A stretch of 64,000 nucleotides of DNA from Archaeoglobaceae archaeon (GCA_038734275.1 JAVYOO010000001.1:248001-312000); one strand, 5' to 3'. Shown: positions 53,012 to 62,853, numbered from the stretch's first letter. The notes: a model not told the origin generated them from the sequence alone. Made by a program: numbers and translations.

Positions 53012-53104
53012 ATTCATTTTTTATTTATTTTTAAAATTCACCGAAATAAAAGAAAATCACCTAAACCTGCGAACATTTTTAAATTTGCAGAGCAATTAAT
53101 TCAC

Positions 53105-53896
53105 ATGCGACGCCCTGCAGTTGCTGGAAGCTTCTATCCTTCAAGGAAAGAGGAGCTTGAAAAGATGCTCAGAAAGTTTATTGAGCCCAAGAAGGATGAT
53201 AAAGTTGTTGCCTGCGTTTCCCCGCATGCTGGCTATATCTACTCTGGTAAGACCGCTGGAAAAGTTCACTCCTTGCTTCCCGATGCAGAGACCTTCGTGA
53301 TCGTCTGCCCAAACCACACTGGACTTGGTTTGCCCGTAGCGGTTTCCACGCAGAGTTGGAAAACACCACTTGGAGAAGTTGAGAGCGATCTTGAGTTCAT
53401 AAAAGCTATGCCGAAGAGAATTGTAGCTGAAGACGAAATGGCTCATGTTGAGGAGCACAGCGCTGAAGTTCAGCTCCCGTTTCTGCAGTTTGCCCATAGC
53501 AAATTCAAAATCGTTGTCATTTGCCTTAGACTTCAAGACGAGGACACCGCAAAGGATGTCGCTGAAGAGATCTTACAAGCAGAGAAGAAGACTGGCAGAA
53601 AAATCGTCTTAATTGCTTCTTCAGACATGCACCACTATCTTAGCGACGCCGAGTGCAGAAAAAGAGACAGGATCATAATAGATGCGATTCTTTCTATGGA
53701 TCTTGCAAGGTATTACACGAAGATCTACGAGATCGACGCGAGTGTCTGTGGTTATGGCGCGATAGCAGTTGCGATGAACTATGCGATTGCGAAGAATGCA
53801 AAGGCAGAGCTTGTGGACTACTCAACGAGCGGAGAAGTTGCGGACAAGAGCTTTGTAGTAGGCTATGCGGGAATCGTTTTCAGAGCTCAGAATTAG
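53105..53896 (+). CDS. MEMO1-family protein (AmmeMemoRadiSam system component B-like)
   Basis: A 263-residue MEMO-family protein. Conserved histidine sites are in VSPHAGYIYSGKTAG, CPNHTGLG and VEEHSAEVQLPFLQ, followed by SSDMHHYLS and CGYGAIAVAMN. The fold resembles class III extradiol dioxygenases; the biochemical role is uncertain, though the family co-occurs with AMMECR1 and radical SAM proteins. It overlaps birA by 32 bases and lies between two surface-protein genes. Confidence 0.88.
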   Translation: MRRPAVAGSFYPSRKEELEKMLRKFIEPKKDDKVVACVSPHAGYIYSGKTAGKVHSLLPDAETFVIVCPNHTGLGLPVAVSTQSWKTPLGEVESDLEFIKAMPKRIVAEDEMAHVEEHSAEVQLPFLQFAHSKFKIVVICLRLQDEDTAKDVAEEILQAEKKTGRKIVLIASSDMHHYLSDAECRKRDRIIIDAILSMDLARYYTKIYEIDASVCGYGAIAVAMNYAIAKNAKAELVDYSTSGEVADKSFVVGYAGIVFRAQN

Positions 53897-54611
53897 AAGA
53901 GGAGATAAGCTGGAAGGAGTAGCGGGTAAATTTGCAGAAATTGCCTTTCGAAATTTGGAATTTCTGGACGAATTTTATTATTATGAGCTCGTTGACTCCA
54001 CGAACGAGAGAGCAAAGGAGATTTGTAAGAAATTCTGCCTGTTTTTTGCGGAAGAGCAAACCGCTGGAAGGGGCAGACTCGGTAGGAAGTGGTTCAGCAG
54101 TAAAGGTGGGCTTTACTTCTCAATTACATTGCCCGCTTACGAAGTTGGAAAGCTTACAACGATCTCAGCATTGAGCGTCGCTGAATCAATCCCTACCGCA
54201 AGGATAAAGTGGCCCAACGACGTATTAATAGGCAATCTCAAATTTTCTGGAATCCTTGGAGAGCTTTTTAGAGATCTGGCAGTCGTTGGAATTGGAATAA
54301 ACGTTGAGAATGAGATTCCAGCTGAGCTAAGGGATTATGCAACAAATCTGTCAAAATTCTTTAGCCTAAGCAGAGAAGAAGTCTTTGACAGAGTTACCGC
54401 GAATTTTTACAAAAACTATTTAGAGCTTGTTTCAGGAAACTGGAAAGAGCTTTTTAGAAAGTATAGAGAGCTTTGCATCACTTTGGGGAGGTATGTGAAA
54501 GTGATAACTCCTTCTGGAAAGTTCGAGGGAATTGCTGAGCTGTCTGAAGACGGAGCGATTATTGTTGGAGGCAAGAAAATTTACGTTGGAGATTGCATAC
54601 ATTTAAGATAA
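53865..54611 (+). CDS. birA: biotin--protein ligase BirA (no HTH domain)
   Basis: Attaches biotin to carboxylase or decarboxylase carrier domains. Visible motifs are VDSTNERAKEI, the biotin/AMP loop AGRGRLGRKWFSSKGGLYFS, the KWPNDVLI strand and GIGINVENEIP. It lacks an N-terminal DNA-binding helix-turn-helix, so it is a ligase only. The ATG at 53865 lies inside memo and gives about 30 extra residues that do not look like the family start; an inner non-ATG start (such as TTG 53955) may be the real one. Confidence 0.88.
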   Translation: MRESFSELRIRRGDKLEGVAGKFAEIAFRNLEFLDEFYYYELVDSTNERAKEICKKFCLFFAEEQTAGRGRLGRKWFSSKGGLYFSITLPAYEVGKLTTISALSVAESIPTARIKWPNDVLIGNLKFSGILGELFRDLAVVGIGINVENEIPAELRDYATNLSKFFSLSREEVFDRVTANFYKNYLELVSGNWKELFRKYRELCITLGRYVKVITPSGKFEGIAELSEDGAIIVGGKKIYVGDCIHLR

Positions 54612-54639
54612 CTATTTATAAAAAAATAAAAATTTTACA

Positions 54640-57447
54640 TTAACTTTTCCTTCTCAGCACATAAGCCATCGCTAATAGTCCAGCGATTGCGAAGATTGCC
54701 TCAAAGCCCGGAATCGAACCAGAAGCTGTAGTTGTTGGTTTTATTGTTTCTGGACTTTCGGACGTTGTTACTGGCGTAGTTGGAGTTGTTGGCTTTGATG
54801 CCTCTAATGGCTTTAGCACCGCAACGAAATAGCTAAAACTTGGTGTTTCTGCTTCGTAATAGCTGTATTTTCCATCACTGCCAACGAACTTCGTAGGCAA
54901 TTCGATCCACTGCTTTCCATCCCATTTCAGCAAAACTACTGCAACCTCATTCGAATCCAAACCACTCTTATTCAAGTCTTCCGACTCGATTGCAAAGTTT
55001 ATCGTTCCCCAGATCTTTGCGTCTCCACTGAAAGTAAGGCTTATCTTAAGCGGTAGCATGACTTTACCTTCAGGAACCGCAAAGTCTGCGGGAGTATTGT
55101 TGAGCTTTTCAATTCTGAGTCTTGCAGTCACATTTTCAGTGCTGTTAAATGTTAAAGAGAAAGTATTTGTCTCCCAGAATGCACTTTGTGGAACGATGAA
55201 CTCTGTGTCCTCATATGCCAGTATCCTTATGTAGTCGCTAACGTAAATTGGAACTCCCTGAATGAATCCGCCCCCACCACTTCCACCCCCGCCTACGAGG
55301 GGTCTTATCGTGGTCGTTGGAATTGGAGTTGCAGGTGTAGATGGCGGTGGCATTGGCAATGCCTTTGTAAGTGGTAGAAAGTCGGTCTCGCTTCCATCAA
55401 TCACATAGGGCTGATCGCAGATTCCATTGTAATCTGAGTCTGCACAAGTCTGCGAATAACCAGTTCCATCTGGGCTTAGCCATGCGTTTCCGCCGAGTAA
55501 GTTACCGCCAAGAATGTTCTTGCCATCAGTCAGCGTCGTATTCCATGTGTTCGAGGAAGAGTAGACAGTGACGTTGTATGTGTTATTCAGAAGGTTGTTG
55601 TAGATCCGATTGTTATCCGAATAGCCGATATATAGACCGTTATCACCAGAAATGATATTATTGGTTATATTATTTCCATTTGAGTTCAAGAGATAGACTC
55701 CGAATTCTGAGTTATTCGAGATCGTGCAGTTGCTCATGTTCACAGTATTAGACAGAACAAGGTAGATACCGTATATCTGACTGAGTGAAATCGTGCAGTT
55801 GGACACATCGATTTTATTTGAGCTTTCTATACCTACACCATGTCTGTTCTCTGAAAGAGTAATTTTTTCAATTCTGATACCCAAAGATTGGTAGAGATAA
55901 ATGCCCTCCTCTTTATTATTCAATAGCGTGCTGTTTTCAATACTCGAATTCTCTACTTTCCAGAATTCCATGCCAACAGTTGTATTTGACAAGTCCAGAT
56001 TTCTGAGCGTAATGTTATTTGAATTAACCGCTACCACCTGTCCTGCGTTGGTTATTTCAACATCGCTTGCATTCTCAAGGTAAACCAGTGTTTTTCCATT
56101 CACATTGTTGTCGACTACACTATTATTGTAGCTTTCATAAACATATAGTCCATCATTTCTGAAGTCGTTGTTCAAAATTTCATTTTCAGAGCACCCCCAT
56201 AGATATACTGCATATCTATTGTTCTCAAAGAAATTGTTCCTTATCGTGTTGGTATCAGATCCAGCATATATTATAACGCCATAGTCGTTATTCTGGATTT
56301 TATTGTTTTCAAGATCGTTTTCTGGAGAACTATAGAAGATTTGAACCCCATTGAAGCTGTCCTTCAGCGTGCTGTTGAATATTTTGCTGTTTGAAGTTGA
56401 CACCATGTTGATCGCATTGTAATAGTTCGAGATTGTTATATTCTTCACAGTAACATTGCTGACCGACTCTATTCGCATTCCATCATTCCATCGGACTCCT
56501 GTTAATTTGAAATCCTGACCATTTAGCACAACATCATTTGCTGAGATTTTGATGCAGTAATCTTCACTAGATTTAAGTCCGTTGAGATCTCTGGTCAGCA
56601 CATAGTATCCCGCAGAAGTTATTTCTGAACAGGAGCTTATAGTGTTTACCGTCATAAACATGTAGTTCTCCTTAGGCTCAATTAGAGGAGAGTAGTCTGT
56701 TAAATTGCCCGCTGTGTATGGCTCATTACCCACTCCGCCTGTTGCACTTCCAGAGTAGTCGCTCCAGTAATTGCCTAAGTGATTTTGATAAATTTTGTCT
56801 TGGTATGAATAGGTTAATTCGACAGAAGAGTTCCAGAAATTCGTCAAGCCCGATTCAGAGTAAGCTTGCTCTTCGTTGTCTATGAAGTTGTTCAGAAGCA
56901 GAATGTTATTGTTCGAAAAACTTATGTAAACACCCTGACCATTGCTTACAAAGTCGTTCAGATATACCTGATTATTTTCAGAAGAGGAGTTTATGTAGAC
57001 TCCTACTTCGTTATCTGAGATCGTAGAATTTGCAACTTTGTTGTAGTTTGAAAAGTCTATAAATACGCCTTTTGTATTGTTCCAAATTGTACTGTTTTCT
57101 ATTGTGTTTCTATTTGCCCCGTAAAACTCAATGCCTGTATTGTAGCCCGAAATATTTACATTTATGATTTTTACATTTCTAAAACCATTAATGTATATCC
57201 CATAGCCGTCGTAGTTGTCATCGGTGATCGAGTAGCCATTTCCGTCAATTGTGACGTTGTTCGCTAAGACATTCAGGCAGTAATTTTGACCGCTCTGCAA
57301 ACCACCAATACTTCGATTTAGCCTGTAATACGTCTCTTCAGTTATGTTTGTGCACTCTCCGATCTCCAAAAATATAGCAAAGGCTGGAGAGATACCCACA
57401 ACTAAAAAGAGCATCACAGCTATTCCTATTAGAGATTTATTTCTCAT
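54640..57447 (-). CDS. large secreted beta-helix surface protein with PGF-CTERM anchor (paralogue)
   Basis: About 935 residues from the ATG at 57447, after AAAAGGGGTGTGTAT. The signal peptide (SLIGIAVMLFLVVGISPAFA) is followed by two blocks of Asn-rich beta-helix turns (about 60-230 and 290-640), a shared block LGGNAWLSPDGTGYSQTCAD also found in the other surface protein, a Gly/Thr/Pro linker, a PGF-pre-PGF-like domain (about 745-885), a Thr-rich linker and the tail PGFEAIFAIAGLLAMAYVLR. The two paralogues are convergent around memo and birA. It probably forms part of the cell-surface layer or an adhesin. Confidence 0.88.
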   Translation of the reverse strand: MRNKSLIGIAVMLFLVVGISPAFAIFLEIGECTNITEETYYRLNRSIGGLQSGQNYCLNVLANNVTIDGNGYSITDDNYDGYGIYINGFRNVKIINVNISGYNTGIEFYGANRNTIENSTIWNNTKGVFIDFSNYNKVANSTISDNEVGVYINSSSENNQVYLNDFVSNGQGVYISFSNNNILLLNNFIDNEEQAYSESGLTNFWNSSVELTYSYQDKIYQNHLGNYWSDYSGSATGGVGNEPYTAGNLTDYSPLIEPKENYMFMTVNTISSCSEITSAGYYVLTRDLNGLKSSEDYCIKISANDVVLNGQDFKLTGVRWNDGMRIESVSNVTVKNITISNYYNAINMVSTSNSKIFNSTLKDSFNGVQIFYSSPENDLENNKIQNNDYGVIIYAGSDTNTIRNNFFENNRYAVYLWGCSENEILNNDFRNDGLYVYESYNNSVVDNNVNGKTLVYLENASDVEITNAGQVVAVNSNNITLRNLDLSNTTVGMEFWKVENSSIENSTLLNNKEEGIYLYQSLGIRIEKITLSENRHGVGIESSNKIDVSNCTISLSQIYGIYLVLSNTVNMSNCTISNNSEFGVYLLNSNGNNITNNIISGDNGLYIGYSDNNRIYNNLLNNTYNVTVYSSSNTWNTTLTDGKNILGGNLLGGNAWLSPDGTGYSQTCADSDYNGICDQPYVIDGSETDFLPLTKALPMPPPSTPATPIPTTTIRPLVGGGGSGGGGFIQGVPIYVSDYIRILAYEDTEFIVPQSAFWETNTFSLTFNSTENVTARLRIEKLNNTPADFAVPEGKVMLPLKISLTFSGDAKIWGTINFAIESEDLNKSGLDSNEVAVVLLKWDGKQWIELPTKFVGSDGKYSYYEAETPSFSYFVAVLKPLEASKPTTPTTPVTTSESPETIKPTTTASGSIPGFEAIFAIAGLLAMAYVLRRKS

Positions 57448-57604
57448 ATACACACCCCTTTTGTGTTTAATTCAGTAAAACCACCAAACACCACAGAACA
57501 GTGGCATCAAAGCAGTCTTACTTGATTTACAAAATCTGGATGGAAACTATTTAAACTTTTCTACATTTTTACAATCGATCAAATTTCGAGAATATTTGCG
57601 GAAT

Positions 57605-58621
57605 TTAGAAAAATTCAATAATATTATAATAAGTGTCTCTTCTCGCAACTCTCCTGCCGACTGACTTAACAGCATTCACGATCTCCTCAAAGCTCGCTGG
57701 TCTGAAATCCTTTCCAGTAGCTCTTATTACGCTTTCCTCAAACATCGTCCCGCCGAAGTCGTTTGCTCCAAAAAACAAAGCAAGCTTTGCAACCTCAAAG
57801 CCTTGGCTTAGCCAAGAAGCCTGAATGTTCCTGAAGTTGTCAAGAACGATCCTTGAGATCGCAAGAATACGAAGATACCTCGAAGCTCCGACTTTGCCCA
57901 AATGCTCAAGCTCCGTTTTGCCGGGATGAAAAGTCCATGGAATAAAAGCTGTGAAACCATTAGTTTCGCTTTGAAGCTCCTTTATTTTAAGCAGATGCTC
58001 CAGAATGTCATCATCGCTCTCAAGATGCCCGAAAACCATCGTTGCTGTAGTTGGTATTCCAAGTTTATGAGCGCTTCGCATTACTTCAAGCCACTCCTCA
58101 CTACTACACTTCTTTGGGCTGAGCTTTCTCCTGACACTGTCGACAAGAATCTCCGCTCCACCGCCTGGCAGAGAATCCAAACCCGCTTTTTTGAGCCTTT
58201 TAAGAACTTCTTCGTAGCTTAAACCTTCCAAGTTCGAAAGGAAAACGATCTCTGGTGGCGAAAGACTGTGAAGGTGGATCTGTGGAAAAGCTCGCTTAAG
58301 CTTAGAAAAAAGCTCTTCAAACCATCTAAGCCTTAAATCGGGATTTAAACCACCCTGAAGCATTATCTGCGTCGCTCCAAGCTCCACAACTCTTTTGACT
58401 TTGCTTATGATCTCCTCATGGCTTAAAGTGAACTCCTCGTTTGCCTTCTTTGCATAGAAGGCACAGAATTTGCACTTAGAAGAGCAAACGTTTGTGTAGT
58501 TGACCGTTGCATCCGCAACAAAGGTCACGAGATCTCCGCATTTCTCAAGCGTTAGTTTATTCGCAATCCTCCCAAGTTCTGGAAGAGAAAGGCTAAATAG
58601 TTCAGAGTAGTCCGTGCTCAT
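57605..58621 (-). CDS. mqnC: cyclic dehypoxanthinyl futalosine synthase MqnC
   Basis: Radical SAM enzyme of the futalosine menaquinone pathway that cyclises dehypoxanthine futalosine. About 338 residues from ATG 58621 (MSTDYSELFSLSLPEL). The CxxxCxxC cluster motif lies in NVCSSKCKFCAFY, followed by GATQIMLQGGLNPD, LPGGGAEILVDSVRRKLSPKK and GFTAFIPWTFHPGKTE, which are MqnC marks. The frame extends to 58675 inside mqnA, but the inner start fits the family. It is last in the run mqnD-mqnE-mqnA-mqnC. Confidence 0.92.
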   Translation of the reverse strand: MSTDYSELFSLSLPELGRIANKLTLEKCGDLVTFVADATVNYTNVCSSKCKFCAFYAKKANEEFTLSHEEIISKVKRVVELGATQIMLQGGLNPDLRLRWFEELFSKLKRAFPQIHLHSLSPPEIVFLSNLEGLSYEEVLKRLKKAGLDSLPGGGAEILVDSVRRKLSPKKCSSEEWLEVMRSAHKLGIPTTATMVFGHLESDDDILEHLLKIKELQSETNGFTAFIPWTFHPGKTELEHLGKVGASRYLRILAISRIVLDNFRNIQASWLSQGFEVAKLALFFGANDFGGTMFEESVIRATGKDFRPASFEEIVNAVKSVGRRVARRDTYYNIIEFF

Positions 58622-59324
58622 GGCAAAGCTCACCGAATAGCTCCAAAGATCTTCTTTCCTTACCGCCAAGCTCATGAATGAGAGTTTCGAAGTATTTTCT
58701 CAGGAATTCTTCGGGTAATCTGAACTTCTCGCTCGCAACGCTAACAACTTCGTCGATGTGCTCTCTGCCCCACTTTAAAGAATCAAGTATTTCTTCGTCA
58801 ATTCCATCAACTCGCGAAACAGAAACTCCGAAGACCGCGGGCAACCCAGTTAGCTCTTTCCATTCCTCGCCAAGATCCATAAGCACTCTATAGCTCATTC
58901 GAGCCTTTATAGCTTCATCGCCAATAACGAGTGCATGATCAAAATTCCTGAGCATTTCATCCACTTTTCCGTTTACAGCAACAAGTCTATTTATTAAACC
59001 TTTTTCAGCCTTTATGATCTTCATCATGTTTGCAGAAGTCATTGAATTTTCGGTTATCGCAATCGGCGAGTCATCGAGCCTTTTTCTCTTTGAAACCACT
59101 ATAACGCTGTAAACTTCTCCATCTGAAGCAACGCAGAACTTTCCCGCATTATAGCCTTTTTTCAGAACTTCAAAGGCGGGAAGAGGAGCGTAAAAGATCT
59201 CGCCAATCTCAAAAAGCTCTGCAAGCCTTCTTGGTGTTCCCTCAACGATCTCGAACTTCCCTTCCTTTTCAAGCCTATAGTAGGGAAGGAAGTTATTCAC
59301 AAATCCGAACTTCCCGATTCTCAT
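58602..59324 (-). CDS. mqnA: chorismate dehydratase MqnA
   Basis: Forms 3-enolpyruvoylbenzoate from chorismate at the start of the futalosine pathway. It has 240 residues with the two-lobed solute-binding-like fold: KFGFVNNFLPYY, GTPRRLAELFEIGEIFYAPL, ENSMTSANMMKIIK, LVIGDEAIKA, and the late MDLGEEWKELTGLPAVFGVS. It overlaps the end of mqnE by 32 bases and the start of mqnC by 20, so translation of the three is coupled. Confidence 0.92.
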   Translation of the reverse strand: MRIGKFGFVNNFLPYYRLEKEGKFEIVEGTPRRLAELFEIGEIFYAPLPAFEVLKKGYNAGKFCVASDGEVYSVIVVSKRKRLDDSPIAITENSMTSANMMKIIKAEKGLINRLVAVNGKVDEMLRNFDHALVIGDEAIKARMSYRVLMDLGEEWKELTGLPAVFGVSVSRVDGIDEEILDSLKWGREHIDEVVSVASEKFRLPEEFLRKYFETLIHELGGKERRSLELFGELCHEHGLL

Positions 59325-60306
59325 AAACCCTCAAAATATTAAAGAAGGCATCTCTCTCAGCTGGAATTTTGTTTGCATTTTTTATCAGCCTTATTAGATC
59401 TTCAGCGGGAAGCCCAACAGGAGTTTTAGCTCCAGCGGAGTGAGCAATTCTTTCATAGCCAACTGTTCCGTCGAGATCGTTTGCTCCGTAGTTTAAAGCG
59501 ATCTCAGCAAGCTCCAAGCCAAGCATTACCCAGTAAGCCTTTATTGCTCTGAAATTTGAAAGCACAAGCCTTGAGACCGCTATCGTTTTTAATATGTCCA
59601 CTGGAGATGGTTTAAAGCTGTATTCTGTTCCTTCGGGATGGAAGGGTAGCGGGATAAAAGCCAAGAAACCACCAGTTTTTTCCTGAAGCTTTCTCAGCTT
59701 ATACAGATGGATCGCTCTATGCCTTTTGCTCTCAACATGTCCAAAGAGCATTGTAGCGTTGCTCTTGATTCCATTCTCGTGGGCTATTCGCATAACCCTC
59801 AACCATTCCTCGCTATTGCATTTTCTTGGGCATATTTCTTTGCGAACGCTGTCAACAAGGATCTCTGCCCCACCGCCAGCAAGGATTTTGAGCCCAGCGG
59901 ACTTCAATCTGCTTAAAAATTCTCTAACGCTCATTTTTTCCTTCTTCGCATAGTAATGCACTTCCGCAGCTGTCAATGCTTTTATCGTTGCTGAGCACTG
60001 CGAAGAGATCCTTCTGAAGATCTCTTCAAAATACTCGATTCCAAGCTCTGGATTGTGAGAGCCAACGATGTGCAATTCTGTTGCTCCCGCCTTTACAGCC
60101 TTCAAAGCCTCGCTAACCACTTCATCAACGCTCAGCGTGAACTGTTTTTTGCGGTGGTAGGCACAAATTTTGCATTTAGTTTCGCAGACGTTGCTGTAAT
60201 TTATGTGAGCGTTAATTGAGAATGTCACGATTTTTTCCGCTTTAATTAGGCATCCAAGCTCGTGCAAGTCTTTGGCAAAGAGTTCTTCGATCTCTCTAAT
60301 CGACAT
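59293..60306 (-). CDS. mqnE: aminodeoxyfutalosine synthase MqnE
   Basis: Radical SAM enzyme that joins 3-enolpyruvoylbenzoate to the SAM-derived nucleoside. About 337 residues from the ATG at 60306 (MSIREIEELF); the outer ATG at 60318 is an alternative. The cluster motif is in NVCETKCKICAYH, with GATELHIVGSHNPE, ALTAAEVHYYAKKE, GGGAEILVDSVRKEICPRK and FIPLPFHPEGTEY. The HNPE-type phrase and PLPFHPEGT separate MqnE from MqnC. It overlaps mqnD by about 10 bases. Confidence 0.92.
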   Translation of the reverse strand: MSIREIEELFAKDLHELGCLIKAEKIVTFSINAHINYSNVCETKCKICAYHRKKQFTLSVDEVVSEALKAVKAGATELHIVGSHNPELGIEYFEEIFRRISSQCSATIKALTAAEVHYYAKKEKMSVREFLSRLKSAGLKILAGGGAEILVDSVRKEICPRKCNSEEWLRVMRIAHENGIKSNATMLFGHVESKRHRAIHLYKLRKLQEKTGGFLAFIPLPFHPEGTEYSFKPSPVDILKTIAVSRLVLSNFRAIKAYWVMLGLELAEIALNYGANDLDGTVGYERIAHSAGAKTPVGLPAEDLIRLIKNANKIPAERDAFFNILRVYENREVRICE

Positions 60307-61108
60307 CTCTAAGCACATCCAAGCGAGGTTTTTTAACTATTCCTTTCTCTTCCGCCATATCAAAAAGCACTTCTATTGCTTTAAGCACTTTTTCAGGCAT
60401 CTCAACAGTGTATTCGTTTACATACATCGTCACGAATTTCCTGAGCTTCTCTCTGTCCATTCCCCTCGCATATCGCTCAGCGTAGCTCAAAGCTTCGTCA
60501 ACATTTTCCAACGCATATCTCACACTTTCCTTCATCGCCCTCAGAGAAGCCTTTTGCAATTCCAAGCTAAGATCTCTTCTTATCGCATTTACTCCGAGAG
60601 GCAGTGGGAGCTTTGTCTGCGAGCGCCACCAATCATAGAGATCAAGAACCTTCTTTAGTCCATGCTCCTCATAGCTGAGCTGGGCTTCATGTATTAAAAG
60701 CCCCGCATCGACTCTGCCACTTTTTACCGCATTTAGAATTTCATCAAATCTCATCTCTACAGTTTTGGCATCAACTGCAAGCTTCAGCAGTAGTGAAGCG
60801 GTAGTCAGCTTACCTGGAATTGCGATCTTTGCTTTCTTTAAATCCAAATCCCTCTTTGCCACCACAATCGGCCCATAACCATCTCCAACGCTCGCTCCAG
60901 CGGAAAGAAGGCGGTATTTGTCCGCAACGAATGCGTAAGCGTGCACAGATAATGCGGTGACTTCGTATTCTCCAAGCAATGCCTTTCTATTGAGGCTTTC
61001 AATGTCCTCAACAACATTTTCAACTTTAAAGCTAAGAGGAATTTTGCCATTGAGCATTGCATAGAACATGAAGGCATCATCCGCATCTGGCGTATGGGCA
61101 ACTCGCAT
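60296..61108 (-). CDS. mqnD: 1,4-dihydroxy-6-naphthoate synthase MqnD
   Basis: Converts the cyclic futalosine product to dihydroxynaphthoate. About 270 residues from ATG 61108 (MRVAHTPDADDAFMFYAML), with TALSVHAYAFVADKYRLLS, IAIPGKLTTASLLLKL, LIHEAQLSY and LPLPLGVNAIRRDL, all typical of MqnD. It heads the four-gene menaquinone run and starts 37 bases downstream of the antiporter gene on the same strand. A futalosine hydrolase or deaminase gene is not visible in the window. Confidence 0.93.
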   Translation of the reverse strand: MRVAHTPDADDAFMFYAMLNGKIPLSFKVENVVEDIESLNRKALLGEYEVTALSVHAYAFVADKYRLLSAGASVGDGYGPIVVAKRDLDLKKAKIAIPGKLTTASLLLKLAVDAKTVEMRFDEILNAVKSGRVDAGLLIHEAQLSYEEHGLKKVLDLYDWWRSQTKLPLPLGVNAIRRDLSLELQKASLRAMKESVRYALENVDEALSYAERYARGMDREKLRKFVTMYVNEYTVEMPEKVLKAIEVLFDMAEEKGIVKKPRLDVLRDVD

Positions 61109-61145
61109 ACGGCAATTATTTGAGAGCAAATAAATGCTTTTCCCA

Positions 61146-62810
61146 TTATAGGGGCATTTTCTTCAGCTTCCAGTATAATATCAGAATTATTCCGGTAAAG
61201 AGCAATAAGACTGAAAAGACTATGTAGTTTGAAATATCCAATTCATAGACTTTCAGCATAAGCTCAGTAAAGTATCTACCTGAAAAAAGGATCGTTAGGC
61301 TAAAGCTGATAAGTAGAAAAGCCATAAAAGTGAAGCCTACAAATACTTCTTTGAACTTGGGATTGAGTCCACTTTTCTCCACTAAAATCGTGCAAAGTTC
61401 TTCAGAATACTTCTTTGTGTTGATCCCGATCAACAGGATTGTGAGTAAAAATAAGAAGATTATGAAGAGTATCAGAAAGTGGCTGAAGGCAGGAACAAGA
61501 TGATCCAGAAGATATAAAGTGGAAGAGCCTAAAATTATGACTGCCAAAAGTGCCAAAACATTCCTGATAACTCTATAAAAGGCTTTTTGCACAACTTTGC
61601 TTGCCTTTCCTTCTGCAACTCTGTTAACGTTAACTGATATTCTGCCTATAAGGATCTTTATCTCAACTGGAACTATAGAAGATAGCTTTCTGGAGTATTT
61701 CTCAGAACCTCCCATACTCGAAGATATGATTGCTCCCAAGATCACTGAGAACGCTGAAAGAGTTAGAAATTCAACTCCAATCAGTCCGAGTTCCATGGCT
61801 TCGTAGGTAACGACGATCCCGAACTCACCAACACAACTTGCAACAAACCCGATCCTAATACTCTCTTCTAAATTTCTCCCAGTTACAAGCCAATTTGAGG
61901 ATGCAAATGCTAAAAATCTAAGGAATACAACAAGCGGGGCTAGAAAAATGATGGGGCTTAACTCTTTTATGAGTCCCGCCTCTGTGCCAAGAGAAATGAA
62001 GAAAAGGATTAAAAATACTTCTCTCATGGGTTTAAGATATTCGCCCAGCTCCTTATTTTTGGGGTGAGCTGAGAGGGCAACACCTGCAGAGAAGGCACCC
62101 AAGGCGGGAGACAGACCAAAAAATTTCGAAATCATTGCGAATAGAAAAGCAGACGCAAGGATTATAGCGACACCCAGCTCGTTTGGTTCAACAACCTTCA
62201 CAAAGAACCTTTTAACGATCGTTAGTCCGAATATGATTAGAACCGCAACGATCACAAGCGATAAGGCTCCAAATCTCAAGATCTCCACAATCTCTAATCC
62301 TCCAAGCTTGAAACTTGGTAAAATTGCGAGAATTATGAGAGCATAGACGTCCTCAAGGATTGTAACTGTGAGTATTTGCTTCTTAACTTCTTGAGGAAAA
62401 TTGAAGTTCTCCAACAAACTGTAAAGTATGGCTGTGCTGCTAAAGGAAGCAATGATCGCCAAGATCAGGATCTCTAAAATGTCCAGCTTCAAAAGATAAC
62501 CAAAGATCATGGCGAGGATCAGGGCGAAAAAGACCTCAAATCCCAAGATCGTAAGGGGGATCAGATCCATTTTTCTTACTCTTTCAATTCCGATCTCTCT
62601 TCCAATTTCGAAAACCAGCAAAGTGATGGCAATCTGTGAGAAAAAGCCAAGCAACTCTTTATTTGCCTCTATACTTCCTGAAAAGATCAGGCTGATCAAA
62701 AATCCCGTCATTATATATCCAGCAATTCGAGATAACCCAATTCTCTCAAATAATAACGCCAATAATGCAGAAATACCAAGAAATATGGTAAGAAGCAGGT
62801 ATACATCCAT
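61146..62810 (-). CDS. CPA2-family cation/proton antiporter (Kef/NapA-like)
   Basis: A 554-residue membrane protein. The N-terminal two thirds contain about 12 transmembrane segments of the Na+/H+ exchanger fold with LLVFEIGREIGIERVRKMD, ASFSSTAILYSLLENF, LGAFSAGVALSAHPKN and FLILFFISLGTEAG, typical of KefB/NapA-like exchangers. The last 150 residues hold further hydrophobic helices and no RCK/TrkA domain is recognised. It would exchange Na+ or K+ for protons. It is upstream of the mqn genes on the same strand and may share their promoter region. Confidence 0.85.
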   Translation of the reverse strand: MDVYLLLTIFLGISALLALLFERIGLSRIAGYIMTGFLISLIFSGSIEANKELLGFFSQIAITLLVFEIGREIGIERVRKMDLIPLTILGFEVFFALILAMIFGYLLKLDILEILILAIIASFSSTAILYSLLENFNFPQEVKKQILTVTILEDVYALIILAILPSFKLGGLEIVEILRFGALSLVIVAVLIIFGLTIVKRFFVKVVEPNELGVAIILASAFLFAMISKFFGLSPALGAFSAGVALSAHPKNKELGEYLKPMREVFLILFFISLGTEAGLIKELSPIIFLAPLVVFLRFLAFASSNWLVTGRNLEESIRIGFVASCVGEFGIVVTYEAMELGLIGVEFLTLSAFSVILGAIISSSMGGSEKYSRKLSSIVPVEIKILIGRISVNVNRVAEGKASKVVQKAFYRVIRNVLALLAVIILGSSTLYLLDHLVPAFSHFLILFIIFLFLLTILLIGINTKKYSEELCTILVEKSGLNPKFKEVFVGFTFMAFLLISFSLTILFSGRYFTELMLKVYELDISNYIVFSVLLLFTGIILILYWKLKKMPL

Positions 62811-62853
62811 TCTTTATAAGCTTCAAAACCGAGAATTTAACTTTTTCGAGAAC

